A program made the translations under genes and the position numbers. Source: Marivita sp. GX14005 (GTDB lineage: Bacteria > Pseudomonadota > Alphaproteobacteria > Rhodobacterales > Rhodobacteraceae). Taken from it: a stretch of DNA of 64,000 nt. The notes beneath the pieces were generated by a model, which was given only the letters and a program-made list of their open reading frames with translations, made no database searches and was not told where the DNA came from. The DNA is taken from NCBI RefSeq assembly GCF_023370775.1, contig NZ_JAMCCQ010000002.1, forward strand, positions 62,001 through 126,000. The letters run 5' to 3'. Shown in pieces: positions 16,991-25,940 of this stretch (its first letter is position 1; every line of letters begins with the position of its first letter).

Positions 16991-17851
16991 TCATTCCGAA
17001 TGTGCCCAGTCCCAGTAGAGTTCACGCGTTCGGCGCGTCATCGGACCGACCTGGTAGGACGTATCCTCAAAGCCCGTCACGGCGGTGACCTTGCTCATGT
17101 TGCCAGACAGGAACACCTCGTCCGCATCTTCGAAATCGGCGAATGTCAGGACGGTTTCATGAACCTTCACGCCATCGCTCCGCAGGTTCGACATGTGACG
17201 CGCGCGGGTGATGCCGGCAAGGAACGTGCCGTTGGCGATGGGCGTGAACACCTCGCCATCCTTGACCATGAAGACATTTGCGGTGGCGCTTTCGGCGACA
17301 TTGCCCATCGCGTCGGTGACCAGCGCGTTGCCGAAACCGCGGGCGCGGACCTCGGCGATCATGCGGGCGTTGTTGGGATAAAGGCAGCCGGCCTTGGCAT
17401 CGACGACGGCATCCTCCAGCACCGGACGGCGAAAGCGCGTCTTGCCGAGCGTCACGGTCGCGGTATCGGCAGCGAAGGGAATCTCCTCCAGGCAGACTGC
17501 GAAGCCGGTGCGGCCGGCCTGCGGCACGATCGCCGTCTGATCGCCGTCGAGCGCCCAATACATGGGGCGGATATAGACCGCGGCCTCCTTGGGATAGGCG
17601 GCGAGCCCGTCCCAGACGATCTGGACCATATCCTCGGGCGTGACGGTCGGCGTGACCATGAGCGCCTCGGCGGAGCGGTTTACCCGCTGGCAATGCGCAA
17701 GCAGGTCGGGCGCGATCCCGTTCACATAACGCGCACCATCGAACACGCTGCTGCCGAGCCAGGCGCCGTGATCGGCCGCGCGCATGATCGGCGCATCGCC
17801 GTCATGCCATGCGCCGTTGAAATAGGTGCGGATATTCTTGCCTGTCGCCAT
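16991..17851 (-). CDS. ilvE: Branched-chain amino acid aminotransferase (class IV)
   Basis: A 286-aa fold-type IV PLP enzyme. The likely PLP lysine is in VDAKAGCLYPNNARMI, and the phosphate/cofactor loop is in FLAGITRARHM and SGNMSKVTAV. It opens with FNGAWHDGDAPIMRAADHGAWLGSSVFDGARYVNG, typical of the IlvE-like group in Rhodobacterales. It would interconvert Val, Leu and Ile with their 2-oxo acids using 2-oxoglutarate. Other class IV enzymes (D-amino acid aminotransferase, aminodeoxychorismate lyase) are related, so the exact substrate is inferred. A GGGAGGG ribosome binding site precedes the ATG. Confidence 0.85.
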   Translation of the reverse strand: MATGKNIRTYFNGAWHDGDAPIMRAADHGAWLGSSVFDGARYVNGIAPDLLAHCQRVNRSAEALMVTPTVTPEDMVQIVWDGLAAYPKEAAVYIRPMYWALDGDQTAIVPQAGRTGFAVCLEEIPFAADTATVTLGKTRFRRPVLEDAVVDAKAGCLYPNNARMIAEVRARGFGNALVTDAMGNVAESATANVFMVKDGEVFTPIANGTFLAGITRARHMSNLRSDGVKVHETVLTFADFEDADEVFLSGNMSKVTAVTGFEDTSYQVGPMTRRTRELYWDWAHSE

Positions 17852-17885
17852 GACGCCCTCCCTCGAATTTTGCGCAGACTAGGAG

Positions 17886-17910
17886 CGCGGCTGGGAAACG
17901 TCCAGCCGCG
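17886..17910 (-). terminator. Hairpin after trpS
   Basis: CGCGGCTGG and CCAGCCGCG form a perfect 9-bp stem with a 7-base loop, 24 bases after the trpS stop and before the aminotransferase start. No T-run follows on the transcribed strand, so termination may be partial or Rho-assisted. Confidence 0.4.
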
Positions 17911-17933
17911 AAAAAGCGCCCATCGCCGGCGGT

Positions 17934-18965
17934 CTAACCGACCATGCCGACGATGTCATAGGTCCGCTTGAGGATCGGTGCCGCGATGGAGCGGGCGCGT
18001 TCGGCACCGGAGGACAGGATCGCGTCGATCTCCTCGGGCGCCTGCATGAGCCGGCCCATTTCGGTGGAGATCGGAGCCAGCTTCTCGACCGCGAGATCGG
18101 CCAGCATCGGCTTGAACTCGGAGAACGGCTTGCCGCCCACGTCGCGCAGAACATCCTCGACCGACTGTTCGGCCAGCGCGGCGTAGATGTTGACGAGGTT
18201 GCGTGCCTCGGGCCGATCCTCGAGCCCGTCGGCTTCCGAAGGCAAGGCCTCCGGATCGGTCCTGGCCTTGCGGATCTTCTGCGCGATGGAATCCGCATCG
18301 TCCGTCAGGTTGATGCGGCTGGCATCGGAAGGATCGGATTTCGACATTTTCTTCGAGCCGTCGCGCAGCGACATCACCCGCGTTGCGGCGCCTTCGATCA
18401 CCGGCTCGGTCATCGGGAAGAACTCTGTCCGGTAGTCGTGGTTGAACTTCGCCGCGATGTCGCGGGTCAGCTCAAGATGCTGTTTCTGATCCTCGCCGAC
18501 CGGCACATGCGTGGCGTGGTAGACAAGGATATCCGCCGCCATCAGCGCCGGATAGGCAAAAAGCCCGAGCGAGGCGTTTTCCTGGTTCTTGCCGGCCTTG
18601 TCCTTCCATTGCGTCATGCGCTTCATCCAGCCCATGCGGGCGACGCAGTTGAACACCCAGGCAAGCTGGGCGTGTTCGGGCACCTGGCTTTGGTTGAAGA
18701 GGATCGACCGGTTCGGATCGATGCCGCTCGCGATATATCCCGCTGCCAGTTCGCGTGTCTGGCGACGCAACGCGTCCGGATCCTGCCAGACGGTGATCGC
18801 GTGCATGTCGACCATGCAATAGATCGTTTCGAACCCGTGATCCTGCATCTCGGCAAACCGTTTCATCGCGCCAAGGTAATTGCCCAGCGTCAGCCCCCCC
18901 GAAGGCTGAATCCCCGAAAAGACACGGGGCGTGAAAACGGGAGAGGTCTGGACCCCCTCGGACAT
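17934..18965 (-). CDS. trpS: Tryptophan--tRNA ligase
   Basis: A 343-aa class I aminoacyl-tRNA synthetase that charges tRNA-Trp. The HIGH-type motif lies in [18 protein letters not shown] and the KMSKS loop is [13 protein letters not shown] chose the ATG at 18965 (MSEGVQTSP) because upstream in-frame sequence is unlike the family. Length is normal. It is divergent from the rhomboid-like gene, with 79 bases between their starts that must hold both promoters. Confidence 0.96.
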   Translation of the reverse strand: MSEGVQTSPVFTPRVFSGIQPSGGLTLGNYLGAMKRFAEMQDHGFETIYCMVDMHAITVWQDPDALRRQTRELAAGYIASGIDPNRSILFNQSQVPEHAQLAWVFNCVARMGWMKRMTQWKDKAGKNQENASLGLFAYPALMAADILVYHATHVPVGEDQKQHLELTRDIAAKFNHDYRTEFFPMTEPVIEGAATRVMSLRDGSKKMSKSDPSDASRINLTDDADSIAQKIRKARTDPEALPSEADGLEDRPEARNLVNIYAALAEQSVEDVLRDVGGKPFSEFKPMLADLAVEKLAPISTEMGRLMQAPEEIDAILSSGAERARSIAAPILKRTYDIVGMVG

Positions 18966-19044
18966 GGCGCAAACTCCGTCTGGAAAACCTGTTCCGCGTG
19001 GCTTACTCATGGCACCTGTTGCCGTCAAGCAAGGCCAGGACACC

Positions 19045-19734
19045 GTGAGCCATCCCCATAACGAACCGCCTCTCAACCCGCTTCCGCCCGTGGTGATCGC
19101 TCTGTTCCTGGTGATCGTCGGGCTCGAGATCGCGTTCGGCCTCGGATCGCGCGGGATCGTTGGCGGGCCGGGCGCGGTAGGCTGGCGGCTGGGCGTTCTG
19201 GAGCGGTTCGCCTTCTCGGCCGAGATCGTCACCTGGATGCGCGAGACGGGGCGCTGGCCGCCCGAGCACCTGATGCGGTTCGTCACGTATCCGTTCGTTC
19301 ATGCCAACTTCACCCATGCGCTTTTTGCCGGCGTCATGCTGCTTGCGCTGGGCAAGATGGTCGGCGAGGCGCTGGGCAGTTTCGCGGTGCTGGCGATCTT
19401 CTTCGGCTCCGCAGCGGGCGGAGCGCTTGTCTATGCGCTGATCCACGCGAGCGCCCTTCCGCTTATCGGAGCGTTTCCGGCGGTTTACGGGCTGATCGGG
19501 GGGTTCACCTACCTGCTTTGGCTGCGGCTCGGCCAGATGGGAGAGAAGCAGATCCGGGCGTTTACCCTGATCGGATTCCTGCTGTTCATCCAACTGATTT
19601 TCGGCCTGCTGTTCGGGGCGAGCGCCGAATGGATCGCCGACCTCTCTGGCTTTGCGATCGGGTTCGGATTGGCGACGGTCCTCGTTCCGGGCGGGTGGCA
19701 AAAACTGCACTTTCGCCTGCGCCGCAGAAACTAG
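19045..19734 (+). CDS. Rhomboid-fold membrane protein lacking catalytic residues
   Basis: A 229-aa protein with six predicted membrane segments and the rhomboid layout. The usual nucleophile motif GASG is replaced by GAFPAVYG, so the Ser position is F144. The catalytic His near the C-terminus is D199 (ADLSGF). The oxyanion Asn of HxxxxHxxxN is A95, while H86 and H91 remain. It should therefore be an inactive pseudo-rhomboid. I chose the GTG at 19045 ([12 protein letters not shown]) with AGGA 5 bases upstream; an ATG at 19009 is the alternative. Its stop codon overlaps the murJ stop on the other strand. Confidence 0.8.
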   Translation: MSHPHNEPPLNPLPPVVIALFLVIVGLEIAFGLGSRGIVGGPGAVGWRLGVLERFAFSAEIVTWMRETGRWPPEHLMRFVTYPFVHANFTHALFAGVMLLALGKMVGEALGSFAVLAIFFGSAAGGALVYALIHASALPLIGAFPAVYGLIGGFTYLLWLRLGQMGEKQIRAFTLIGFLLFIQLIFGLLFGASAEWIADLSGFAIGFGLATVLVPGGWQKLHFRLRRRN

Positions 19735-21275
19735 GTGCCGCGCTTCAGCGCGCGGCGAAAATCGCCGAGAGAGAAAGCGCCTAGGAGCTGACCGGCAAGC
19801 GCGTAGACCCCCATGCCCAAAGCGATAAGAGCGAGCAGGCCGAGAAAACGAAAGCCCGGAATTTCGAGGAACGGGCCAAGCAAAACCATTCCGAACCACA
19901 GTGCCGCGCCCATGATCGCCGATGCCGCCCCGATCCGCCACAGACGGCGGCGGAACCGTGCATCGAACCGCGCGGTATCGCCCAATCTGCGCCCGCCCGA
20001 GGCAAGCATCCAGACCATGACCCAGCCGGCAAGGGTGGTGGCGATGGCTGGCGCGATCCAGCCGATATAGGGCGCGAGCCCGATGGCGGTAGCGGCGTTC
20101 ACGATCATCGCCCAAACAGCATATTTCAAAGGGGTTTTTGTGTCCTCCCGCGCGAAGAAAAGCGGTTGCAGAACCTTTTGCAGCACGAATGCCGGCAGGC
20201 CGAGCCCGTAGATCGCGACCGCCGCGGCGATGGCGGCGCTGTCATCGGGGCCGGTTGCACCGCGTTCGAAAAGGACGGTCGCGATGGGCAGGGGAATCAC
20301 CATCAGCGCGACCGCTGCCGGAATGGTTAACGCAAGAGCCATTTCTCCGGCGCGCGACAGGGCCGCCTTGGCCCCGGCGTCATCCTGCACGCCAAGCCGG
20401 CGTGAGAGGTCAGGCAAAAGCACGATTCCCACGGCGATGCCGACGACGCCGAGCGGCAGCTGATAGAGCCGGTCCGCCGCGTAAAGCCAGCCGACGGCCT
20501 TGTCGAAATGAGAGGCAACCTGTTGACCCACAAGCAGATTGATCTGCATCACTCCGCCCGCCAGCGCGGCGGGGATCGCCACGATGACAAGCCGCTTCAT
20601 CGCGGGAGTCCAGCGCGGCCGCGACAGGCGCAGCCGCAAACCAGCGCGATCGGTCGCGACCCAGACAAGCGCGAGTTGCGCAACCCCGGCAACCGGCACC
20701 GCCCAAACCAGCCAAAGGATGACGGTACCGCCCGTCAGATAGGCCCAACCCATTGCGATACATACGAATATATTGAGAAACACCGGCGCCGCCGCAGCGA
20801 CCGCAAAGCGGCCCGTTGCATTTAGAACGCCGGAGAAGAGCGCCGTCAGGGAAATCAGGAAAATATAGGGAAAGACGACGCGGCCATAGTTAACGGTCAG
20901 GTCGAACCGTTCATCCCCGACAAAACCGCCCGCCGTCGCCCAAACCAGCGCAGGCATGAAGATCATCGCCAGCGCGCTCAGGATCAGCAATACGAAGGCC
21001 AACCCGCTGAGCGCTTGTTCGGCAAAGCCGCGAGGGTCGTCATCGGCGGCGAGACGCTTGGAAAACATCGGCACGAAGGAGGCATTGAACGCGCCTTCGG
21101 CGAAGAAACGGCGGAACATGTTGGGCAGGCGAAAGGCCGCGACGAACGCGTCCATCACCGGGCCGGGGCCGATGAGGGCGAGGATCATCACCTCGCGCAG
21201 CACGCCCAGGACGCGGCTGGCGAGGGTCCAGAACCCGACGGTGAGAACACCGGATATCAGGCGGATCGGTTTCAT
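19731..21275 (-). CDS. murJ: Lipid II flippase MurJ (MviN)
   Basis: A 514-aa multi-pass membrane protein of the MOP superfamily that flips lipid II for peptidoglycan synthesis. It starts MKPIRLISGVLTVGFWTLASRVLGVLREVMIL and carries the MurJ-type AFRLPNMFRRFFAEGAFNASFVPMF segment with the essential Arg residues. Fourteen hydrophobic segments are expected and plausible here. The start at 21275 is the ATG of the conserved N-terminus. It is convergent with the rhomboid-like gene; both stop codons use one CTAG. Confidence 0.95.
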   Translation of the reverse strand: MKPIRLISGVLTVGFWTLASRVLGVLREVMILALIGPGPVMDAFVAAFRLPNMFRRFFAEGAFNASFVPMFSKRLAADDDPRGFAEQALSGLAFVLLILSALAMIFMPALVWATAGGFVGDERFDLTVNYGRVVFPYIFLISLTALFSGVLNATGRFAVAAAAPVFLNIFVCIAMGWAYLTGGTVILWLVWAVPVAGVAQLALVWVATDRAGLRLRLSRPRWTPAMKRLVIVAIPAALAGGVMQINLLVGQQVASHFDKAVGWLYAADRLYQLPLGVVGIAVGIVLLPDLSRRLGVQDDAGAKAALSRAGEMALALTIPAAVALMVIPLPIATVLFERGATGPDDSAAIAAAVAIYGLGLPAFVLQKVLQPLFFAREDTKTPLKYAVWAMIVNAATAIGLAPYIGWIAPAIATTLAGWVMVWMLASGGRRLGDTARFDARFRRRLWRIGAASAIMGAALWFGMVLLGPFLEIPGFRFLGLLALIALGMGVYALAGQLLGAFSLGDFRRALKRGT

Positions 21276-21337
21276 CGGGCTCCTGTTCGAGGTCTGCACG
21301 GCGTAGAGCAGAAATCGAGCCGCGAAAAGAGCCTGTT

Positions 21338-21472
21338 GTACGGCACGGGGGCGTGGACCGTACGGCCGGGAGCGCAATTTACGCTGCATTTGAGGCTAAT
21401 TCGCAAGTTTGGCGCCGCGCGGCGGCGAGCGGTACGGTTGCGGCCGCGCTGCCGTACAGGACATCCGTACGG
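21338..21472. repeat. Array of five GTACGG/CCGTAC motifs
   Basis: GTACGG or its complement occurs at 21338-21343, 21358-21365 (as CCGTACGG), 21432-21437, 21452-21457 and 21465-21472 (CCGTACGG). The array fills the 299-base divergent gap between murJ and the Phd/YefM-type gene. Centre-to-centre distances are about 21, 73, 20 and 14 bases, several near whole helical turns. It looks like an operator cluster; nothing else is visible in this gap. Confidence 0.5.
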
Positions 21473-21574
21473 GGCGGAATGTGTTGCGCATTTTAACGAT
21501 CCCGGCGCGGCGCGCTTACCTTTTGTCAACAGTTTGGCACCACGGTGGGCAGACACGCTGCCCGGAGGATCGCG

Positions 21575-21883
21575 ATGTATCGTTACAACCTGTCCGAACT
21601 GGAGGATATCGGGACCGAATGGTTCCGCGCCAATCTGCGCCAAGTCTGCGATCAGGTGAGCTATCACGGCGCGCGCTACGCGCTGCTCAGGCGGGGGCGG
21701 CCCGTGGCGGGCATCGTTCCGATCACCGAGGCGCGCGCCCTGTTCGAGGCAACGCGGGCAGACAGGGAATACCGGGACATTCACCGGCAATTGCAAACGC
21801 GCGACGAGGACCGATTGAGACAGGCCGTGCGGCATGTGGCGGAAGCGGAGTCGGTTTCAGGATATGGCGGCCATGGCCGTTAG
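21575..21883 (+). CDS. Phd/YefM-type antitoxin-like protein, orphan
   Basis: A 102-aa protein. I chose the ATG at 21575 because GGAGGA lies 5 bases upstream. Residues 1-60 (MYRYNLSELEDIGTEWFRANLRQVCDQVSYHGARYALLRRGRPVAGIVPI) match the Phd/YefM DNA-binding fold, especially the RRGRPVAGIVPI strand. The charged C-terminal half would normally wrap a RelE- or Doc-type toxin. No toxin gene is present: the next gene (glnD) is convergent 28 bases away, and upstream is the murJ promoter region. It may be a stand-alone repressor acting on the GTACGG array. Confidence 0.75.
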   Translation: MYRYNLSELEDIGTEWFRANLRQVCDQVSYHGARYALLRRGRPVAGIVPITEARALFEATRADREYRDIHRQLQTRDEDRLRQAVRHVAEAESVSGYGGHGR

Positions 21884-21911
21884 ACCGGGGATGAGGCGGG
21901 CCGAGCCGCAT

Positions 21912-24665
21912 CTATTGCCGCGCACGTTCGGCGCCTTCGGCGATGGCCGCGCGCAACTTGGCTTCGAGTGACCTTTGCTTGGATACGGAATGGAATTTCA
22001 GACCGAACATATCCTTGACATAGAATGTATCGACCACCTGTTCGCCGTAAGTGGCGATGACTGCGGAGGCGATATAGACATTCGCGTTGGCCAACGTGCG
22101 CGTCAGATCATAAAGCAGGCCGGGCCGATCGCGGGTATCGACCTCGATGATGGTGTAGATTTCCGATCCCTCATTGTCGAACGTGATCGATGTCGGCACG
22201 CGAAAGGCGCGTTCGCGTTTCCTGAGCCTGTCGCGCGGCTTGATCGCCTCGCGGGCGACGACGTCGCCGCTGAGGGTCTTGGAAATCATGTCGCGCAGGC
22301 GGGGGATGCGCGCACTGTCATAGGGGGAATCGTCGCCATCCTGAATCCAGAAGATCGCGGTGGCGTAGCCGTCCTTGGAGGTAAAGGTGCGCGCATCGAC
22401 CACGTTCGCGCCGGCGAGCGCCAATGCCCCGGCAAGACGCGAGAAAATGCCGGGGTGATCGGCCAGCACGAAACAGGCGCGCGTGGCGTCGCGATCTTCA
22501 TCGGGGTGAATATCGATCCGGATTTCATCTGGATGGATGTCGCGCAGAAGTTCGGCGAAGACGACATGTGCGGTGACGTGCAAACCTTGCCAATAGGGCG
22601 GATAATGGCGGGCGGTTTCCGCGCGCAGCGCCTTGCTGTCCCAATGCGAAAGCGCCGCCCGAAGAGCCTTTTTCGCCTCGGTTCCCCGGTTCTCGCGATT
22701 GAGCGCCTCCATCCCGTCTTCGAGCGCACGGCGGGTTTGCCGGTAGAGCGCACGGATCAGCACTGCCTTCCAGTTGTTCCAGGTGTCGGGCCCCACCCCG
22801 CGAATATCGCAGACCGTCAGAACACAAAGCAGATCGAGCCGTTCGCGGGTTTGAACCGCCTTGGCGAAATCGCGCACGGTGCGCGGATCGGCGATATCGC
22901 GTTTCTGCGCCATGTCGGACATCAGCAGATGATAGCGCACCAGCCATTCGACTGTGGCGATCTCCTGTTTGCTGAGCCCGAGGCGTGTGGCGACCCGCCG
23001 CGCGATCCGGGATCCGAGGACGGAGTGATCCTCGTCCCGCCCCTTGCCGATATCGTGCAGCAGGAGCGCGATATAAAGCACCTTGCGGTTGACCCCTTCG
23101 GCCAGGATGCTGCTGGCGACAGGCAATTCTTCGGTCAGCTGCCCATGTTCGATCTCGGACAGGTGCCAGATACATTGGATCGTGTGTTCGTCGACGGTGT
23201 AGTGGTGATACATGTTGAACTGCATCATCGCGACGATGGGTTCGAATTCGGGGATGAAAGCCGACAGGACGCCAAGCTCGTTCATGCGGCGAAGGGCGCG
23301 TTCGGGGTTGCCGTGTTTGAGCAGCAGATCGAGGAAGATGCGCTTTGCTTCCTTGCTCTGGCGCATGTCATTGTCGATGAGGTGCAGATTGCCGCTGATC
23401 AGGCGCATTGCGTCGGAATGGATGAGCAGGCCGGTGCGCAACGCTTCCTCGAAAATGCGCAGGAGATTCATCTTGTCGGCGAGAAAGGCCGCTTCGTCGC
23501 GGATGACAAGGCGATTATTGACCACATCGTAATCGGAGCGGACCCTGGGCGCGCGCTTGAAAAGCCGCATGAGAAGCGGCGGTTGCTTTTGCTGCGCCGC
23601 CTCGAGCGAGGTAAGGAAAATCCGCGTCAGATCGCCGACAGCGGTGGCATGGCGGAAATAGTCCTGCATGAACCATTCGACGGCGCGGCGCCCGCCCTTG
23701 TCGACATATCCCATCCGCTCGGCGATTTCGACCTGCATGTCGAAGGTGAGCTGCTCCGCCGGGCGGCGCGCGGCGAGGTGAAGATGGCAGCGCACGGCCC
23801 AGAGGAAGGATTCGGCGCGTGCGAATGTCTCGTATTCATCGGGACGGAAGACCCCGCGATGCACAAGATCCTCGATGTGATCCGTCCGGTGCACATATTT
23901 CGCGATCCAGAAGAGCGATTGCAGGTCGCGCAGCCCGCCCTTGCCCTCCTTCACGTTTGGCTCGACCATATATCTTTGGCCTTGCTTGTCGTGGCGCAGA
24001 TCGCGTTCGGCAAGCTTCGCTTCGATGAATTCCGGTTCGGTGCCTTTGAAAAGCTCGTTCCAAAGCCGCTCGTCGAGTTCGTGGGCCAATGTTTCGTCAC
24101 CGACGATAAAGCGATGTTCGAGCATTGCGGTGCGAATTGTCATGTCCTCTCGCCCAAGGCGCAGGCAATCGGGCACAGTGCGCGCCGAATGCCCGATTTT
24201 CAGCTTCAGATCCCACAGGATATAGAGCATCGATTCGATGACGCTCTCGGCCCAGCCGGTGATCTTGTAGGATGTCAGGAACAGCAGATCGACATCGGAA
24301 AAAGGCGCCATTTCCCCGCGCCCGTATCCCCCGACGGCAAGCACGGACAAGCGTTGACCTTCTGTAGGATTCGGATTGGGATGCATTCGTGTGGTCACAA
24401 CGCGCCAGGCCAATGCGATCAACCGGTCGGTCAGCCATGTGTAGCCCTGCGTGGCGGTCGTGGAATCGAGCGGCTCGGCTTTCAGCTGTGCCGCGATCGC
24501 GGACCGCCCGTCTTTCTGCGCTTGGGAAAGGATCGCGACGGTCGCGGCACGGATGTCCCGCTCGTCATGAATAGAGGCGAGGCTGTCATGCAGCGCATGG
24601 TCGAGCGCTGCGATGTCCAGTATCCTTGCGCGTTCCGCGTGCTCCACCGGGCCGGATGTCGGCAT
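21912..24665 (-). CDS. glnD: [Protein-PII] uridylyltransferase/uridylyl-removing enzyme
   Basis: GlnD senses glutamine and adds or removes UMP on PII proteins, setting nitrogen control. The 917-aa protein has the nucleotidyltransferase motif GGYGRGEMAPFSDVD at 112-126, a PII-UTase linker, an HD domain (LLHDIGKGRDEDHS) for the removing activity, and two C-terminal ACT domains (around DHPGIFSRLAGALALAGANVVDARTF and RDRPGLLYDLTRTLANANVYIAS). All key residues look intact. It follows the lipoprotein gene by 9 bases and is probably in one transcript with it. Confidence 0.96.
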   Translation of the reverse strand: MPTSGPVEHAERARILDIAALDHALHDSLASIHDERDIRAATVAILSQAQKDGRSAIAAQLKAEPLDSTTATQGYTWLTDRLIALAWRVVTTRMHPNPNPTEGQRLSVLAVGGYGRGEMAPFSDVDLLFLTSYKITGWAESVIESMLYILWDLKLKIGHSARTVPDCLRLGREDMTIRTAMLEHRFIVGDETLAHELDERLWNELFKGTEPEFIEAKLAERDLRHDKQGQRYMVEPNVKEGKGGLRDLQSLFWIAKYVHRTDHIEDLVHRGVFRPDEYETFARAESFLWAVRCHLHLAARRPAEQLTFDMQVEIAERMGYVDKGGRRAVEWFMQDYFRHATAVGDLTRIFLTSLEAAQQKQPPLLMRLFKRAPRVRSDYDVVNNRLVIRDEAAFLADKMNLLRIFEEALRTGLLIHSDAMRLISGNLHLIDNDMRQSKEAKRIFLDLLLKHGNPERALRRMNELGVLSAFIPEFEPIVAMMQFNMYHHYTVDEHTIQCIWHLSEIEHGQLTEELPVASSILAEGVNRKVLYIALLLHDIGKGRDEDHSVLGSRIARRVATRLGLSKQEIATVEWLVRYHLLMSDMAQKRDIADPRTVRDFAKAVQTRERLDLLCVLTVCDIRGVGPDTWNNWKAVLIRALYRQTRRALEDGMEALNRENRGTEAKKALRAALSHWDSKALRAETARHYPPYWQGLHVTAHVVFAELLRDIHPDEIRIDIHPDEDRDATRACFVLADHPGIFSRLAGALALAGANVVDARTFTSKDGYATAIFWIQDGDDSPYDSARIPRLRDMISKTLSGDVVAREAIKPRDRLRKRERAFRVPTSITFDNEGSEIYTIIEVDTRDRPGLLYDLTRTLANANVYIASAVIATYGEQVVDTFYVKDMFGLKFHSVSKQRSLEAKLRAAIAEGAERARQ

Positions 24666-24674
24666 ATGAAAAGA

Positions 24675-25856
24675 TCAGAAGCCTGCGCCGCCGAAGCCGG
24701 ATGGCGCGGGATCGAGGATGGTCAGTTGGTTGTTGCGCACGGTGGCAATGGCAAGCGCGCGTTCATTGGTGCCATCGGGGCGCAGGCGGAACGCCCCGGT
24801 CGCGCCCCGGAAGCCGGAACCCTGCGTCAGCGCACGGCCGCTCAGCGCGTCGGATCGGCCTTGGCGAACCAGCGCGCCGATAGCCGCGATTCCGTCGAAA
24901 GCAAGACCGGCGAGCGGATGGGGGTCGGCGCCAAACCGCGCCCGGTAGCGCGTTTCGAATGCCGCGGCGGCGGACGGATCGGCAAGCGTGAAATAGCCGC
25001 CCTGCGCGCCCGGCATCGAAAGGATCTGCGCGGGCACGTCCCACCGGGCAAGGCCAAGATATTGCGTGGTGTCTGGCGCGATGCCGGCTTCGGGCATGAG
25101 TTGAAGCAGCATTGGCAAAGCACCGGCGGCGGTCGAGGTGAGGAAGACGGAATCGGCGCCGTTCGAGGCGATGCTGTCACGAATACGCGGAACGGCCGCG
25201 GCGACGCCTTCCTGAGAGAAAGCGAAGGATTGGATATCGGCAACGCGCACGCCGCTCTGCGCTGCTGCGGCCTGGATCGCGGCTTTCCCGAATTCACCCT
25301 CGACATTGCGCGGATGAACGATGACGACAGAATCGCGCCCCTGCCGCGCGGCGTAACGCAGCAATCGGTCCGCGGTGTTTCGGAATGTCGGCCCGAGAAT
25401 AAAGACATTGCCTCCGGCAATGCTGGGATTGTTGGAGAAGCTCAGGACATTGACCCCGTTATCGGCAACCGCGACGCCGGCGGCATTCGCCGCTTCGCCG
25501 AACAGGGGACCGAGGATGATCTTTGCGCCCTCGGCCACGGCGGTTTCGGCCTGGACGGCCGCGCGCTGCGCATTGCCGCCGGTATCGTAGACGCGCAGGT
25601 CGATCTCGGCCCCATCGAGCGATTCAAGCGCGAGCTGCGCCGCGTTCTCCAGGCTGCGGGCAACACCGCCGGCGCCGCTGTCGCTGCGCGGCACCAAAAG
25701 CGCCACCGGGATCGGCGCGCCGGTGTTGACCCTGGGGCCGGCACCGCCGGCCGGGCCAGACATCATTGCCGGATCGCAGGCGGCCAGAACGATGAATGCC
25801 AACACGGCCATCGCGCGATGCACCAGCTTGCGGGGGATGGACAAAACAGCCAACAT
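24675..25856 (-). CDS. Penicillin-binding protein activator-like lipoprotein (LpoA/LppC type)
   Basis: A 393-aa lipoprotein with a periplasmic binding-protein type I fold, as in the LpoA C-terminal domain and leucine-binding proteins. The signal ends in LAFIVLAAC (lipobox). The fold is visible in IPVALLVPRSDSGAGGVARSLENAAQLAL and AEGAKIILGPLFGEAANAAGVA. In gammaproteobacteria LpoA activates PBP1a; a similar role here is inferred. I chose the ATG at 25856, because the GGGAG ribosome binding site would overlap the alternative GTG at 25865. It is divergent from rsmI. Confidence 0.85.
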   Translation of the reverse strand: MLAVLSIPRKLVHRAMAVLAFIVLAACDPAMMSGPAGGAGPRVNTGAPIPVALLVPRSDSGAGGVARSLENAAQLALESLDGAEIDLRVYDTGGNAQRAAVQAETAVAEGAKIILGPLFGEAANAAGVAVADNGVNVLSFSNNPSIAGGNVFILGPTFRNTADRLLRYAARQGRDSVVIVHPRNVEGEFGKAAIQAAAAQSGVRVADIQSFAFSQEGVAAAVPRIRDSIASNGADSVFLTSTAAGALPMLLQLMPEAGIAPDTTQYLGLARWDVPAQILSMPGAQGGYFTLADPSAAAAFETRYRARFGADPHPLAGLAFDGIAAIGALVRQGRSDALSGRALTQGSGFRGATGAFRLRPDGTNERALAIATVRNNQLTILDPAPSGFGGAGF

Positions 25857-25940
25857 GAACGGCACTCCCTGACCTGCCGCGACACAGCGCGGCTTTTGTT
25901 TTGCGGACGATCATAGACGACGAGAAAGGCGGGTCCAGAG

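Noticed and set aside
21975-25916. Very long open frame (over 1300 codons) on the plus strand across glnD and the lipoprotein gene
   Set aside because: It is antisense to two well-supported genes and runs across both of them. High-GC codon bias keeps the opposite frame open. The translation has no family features.
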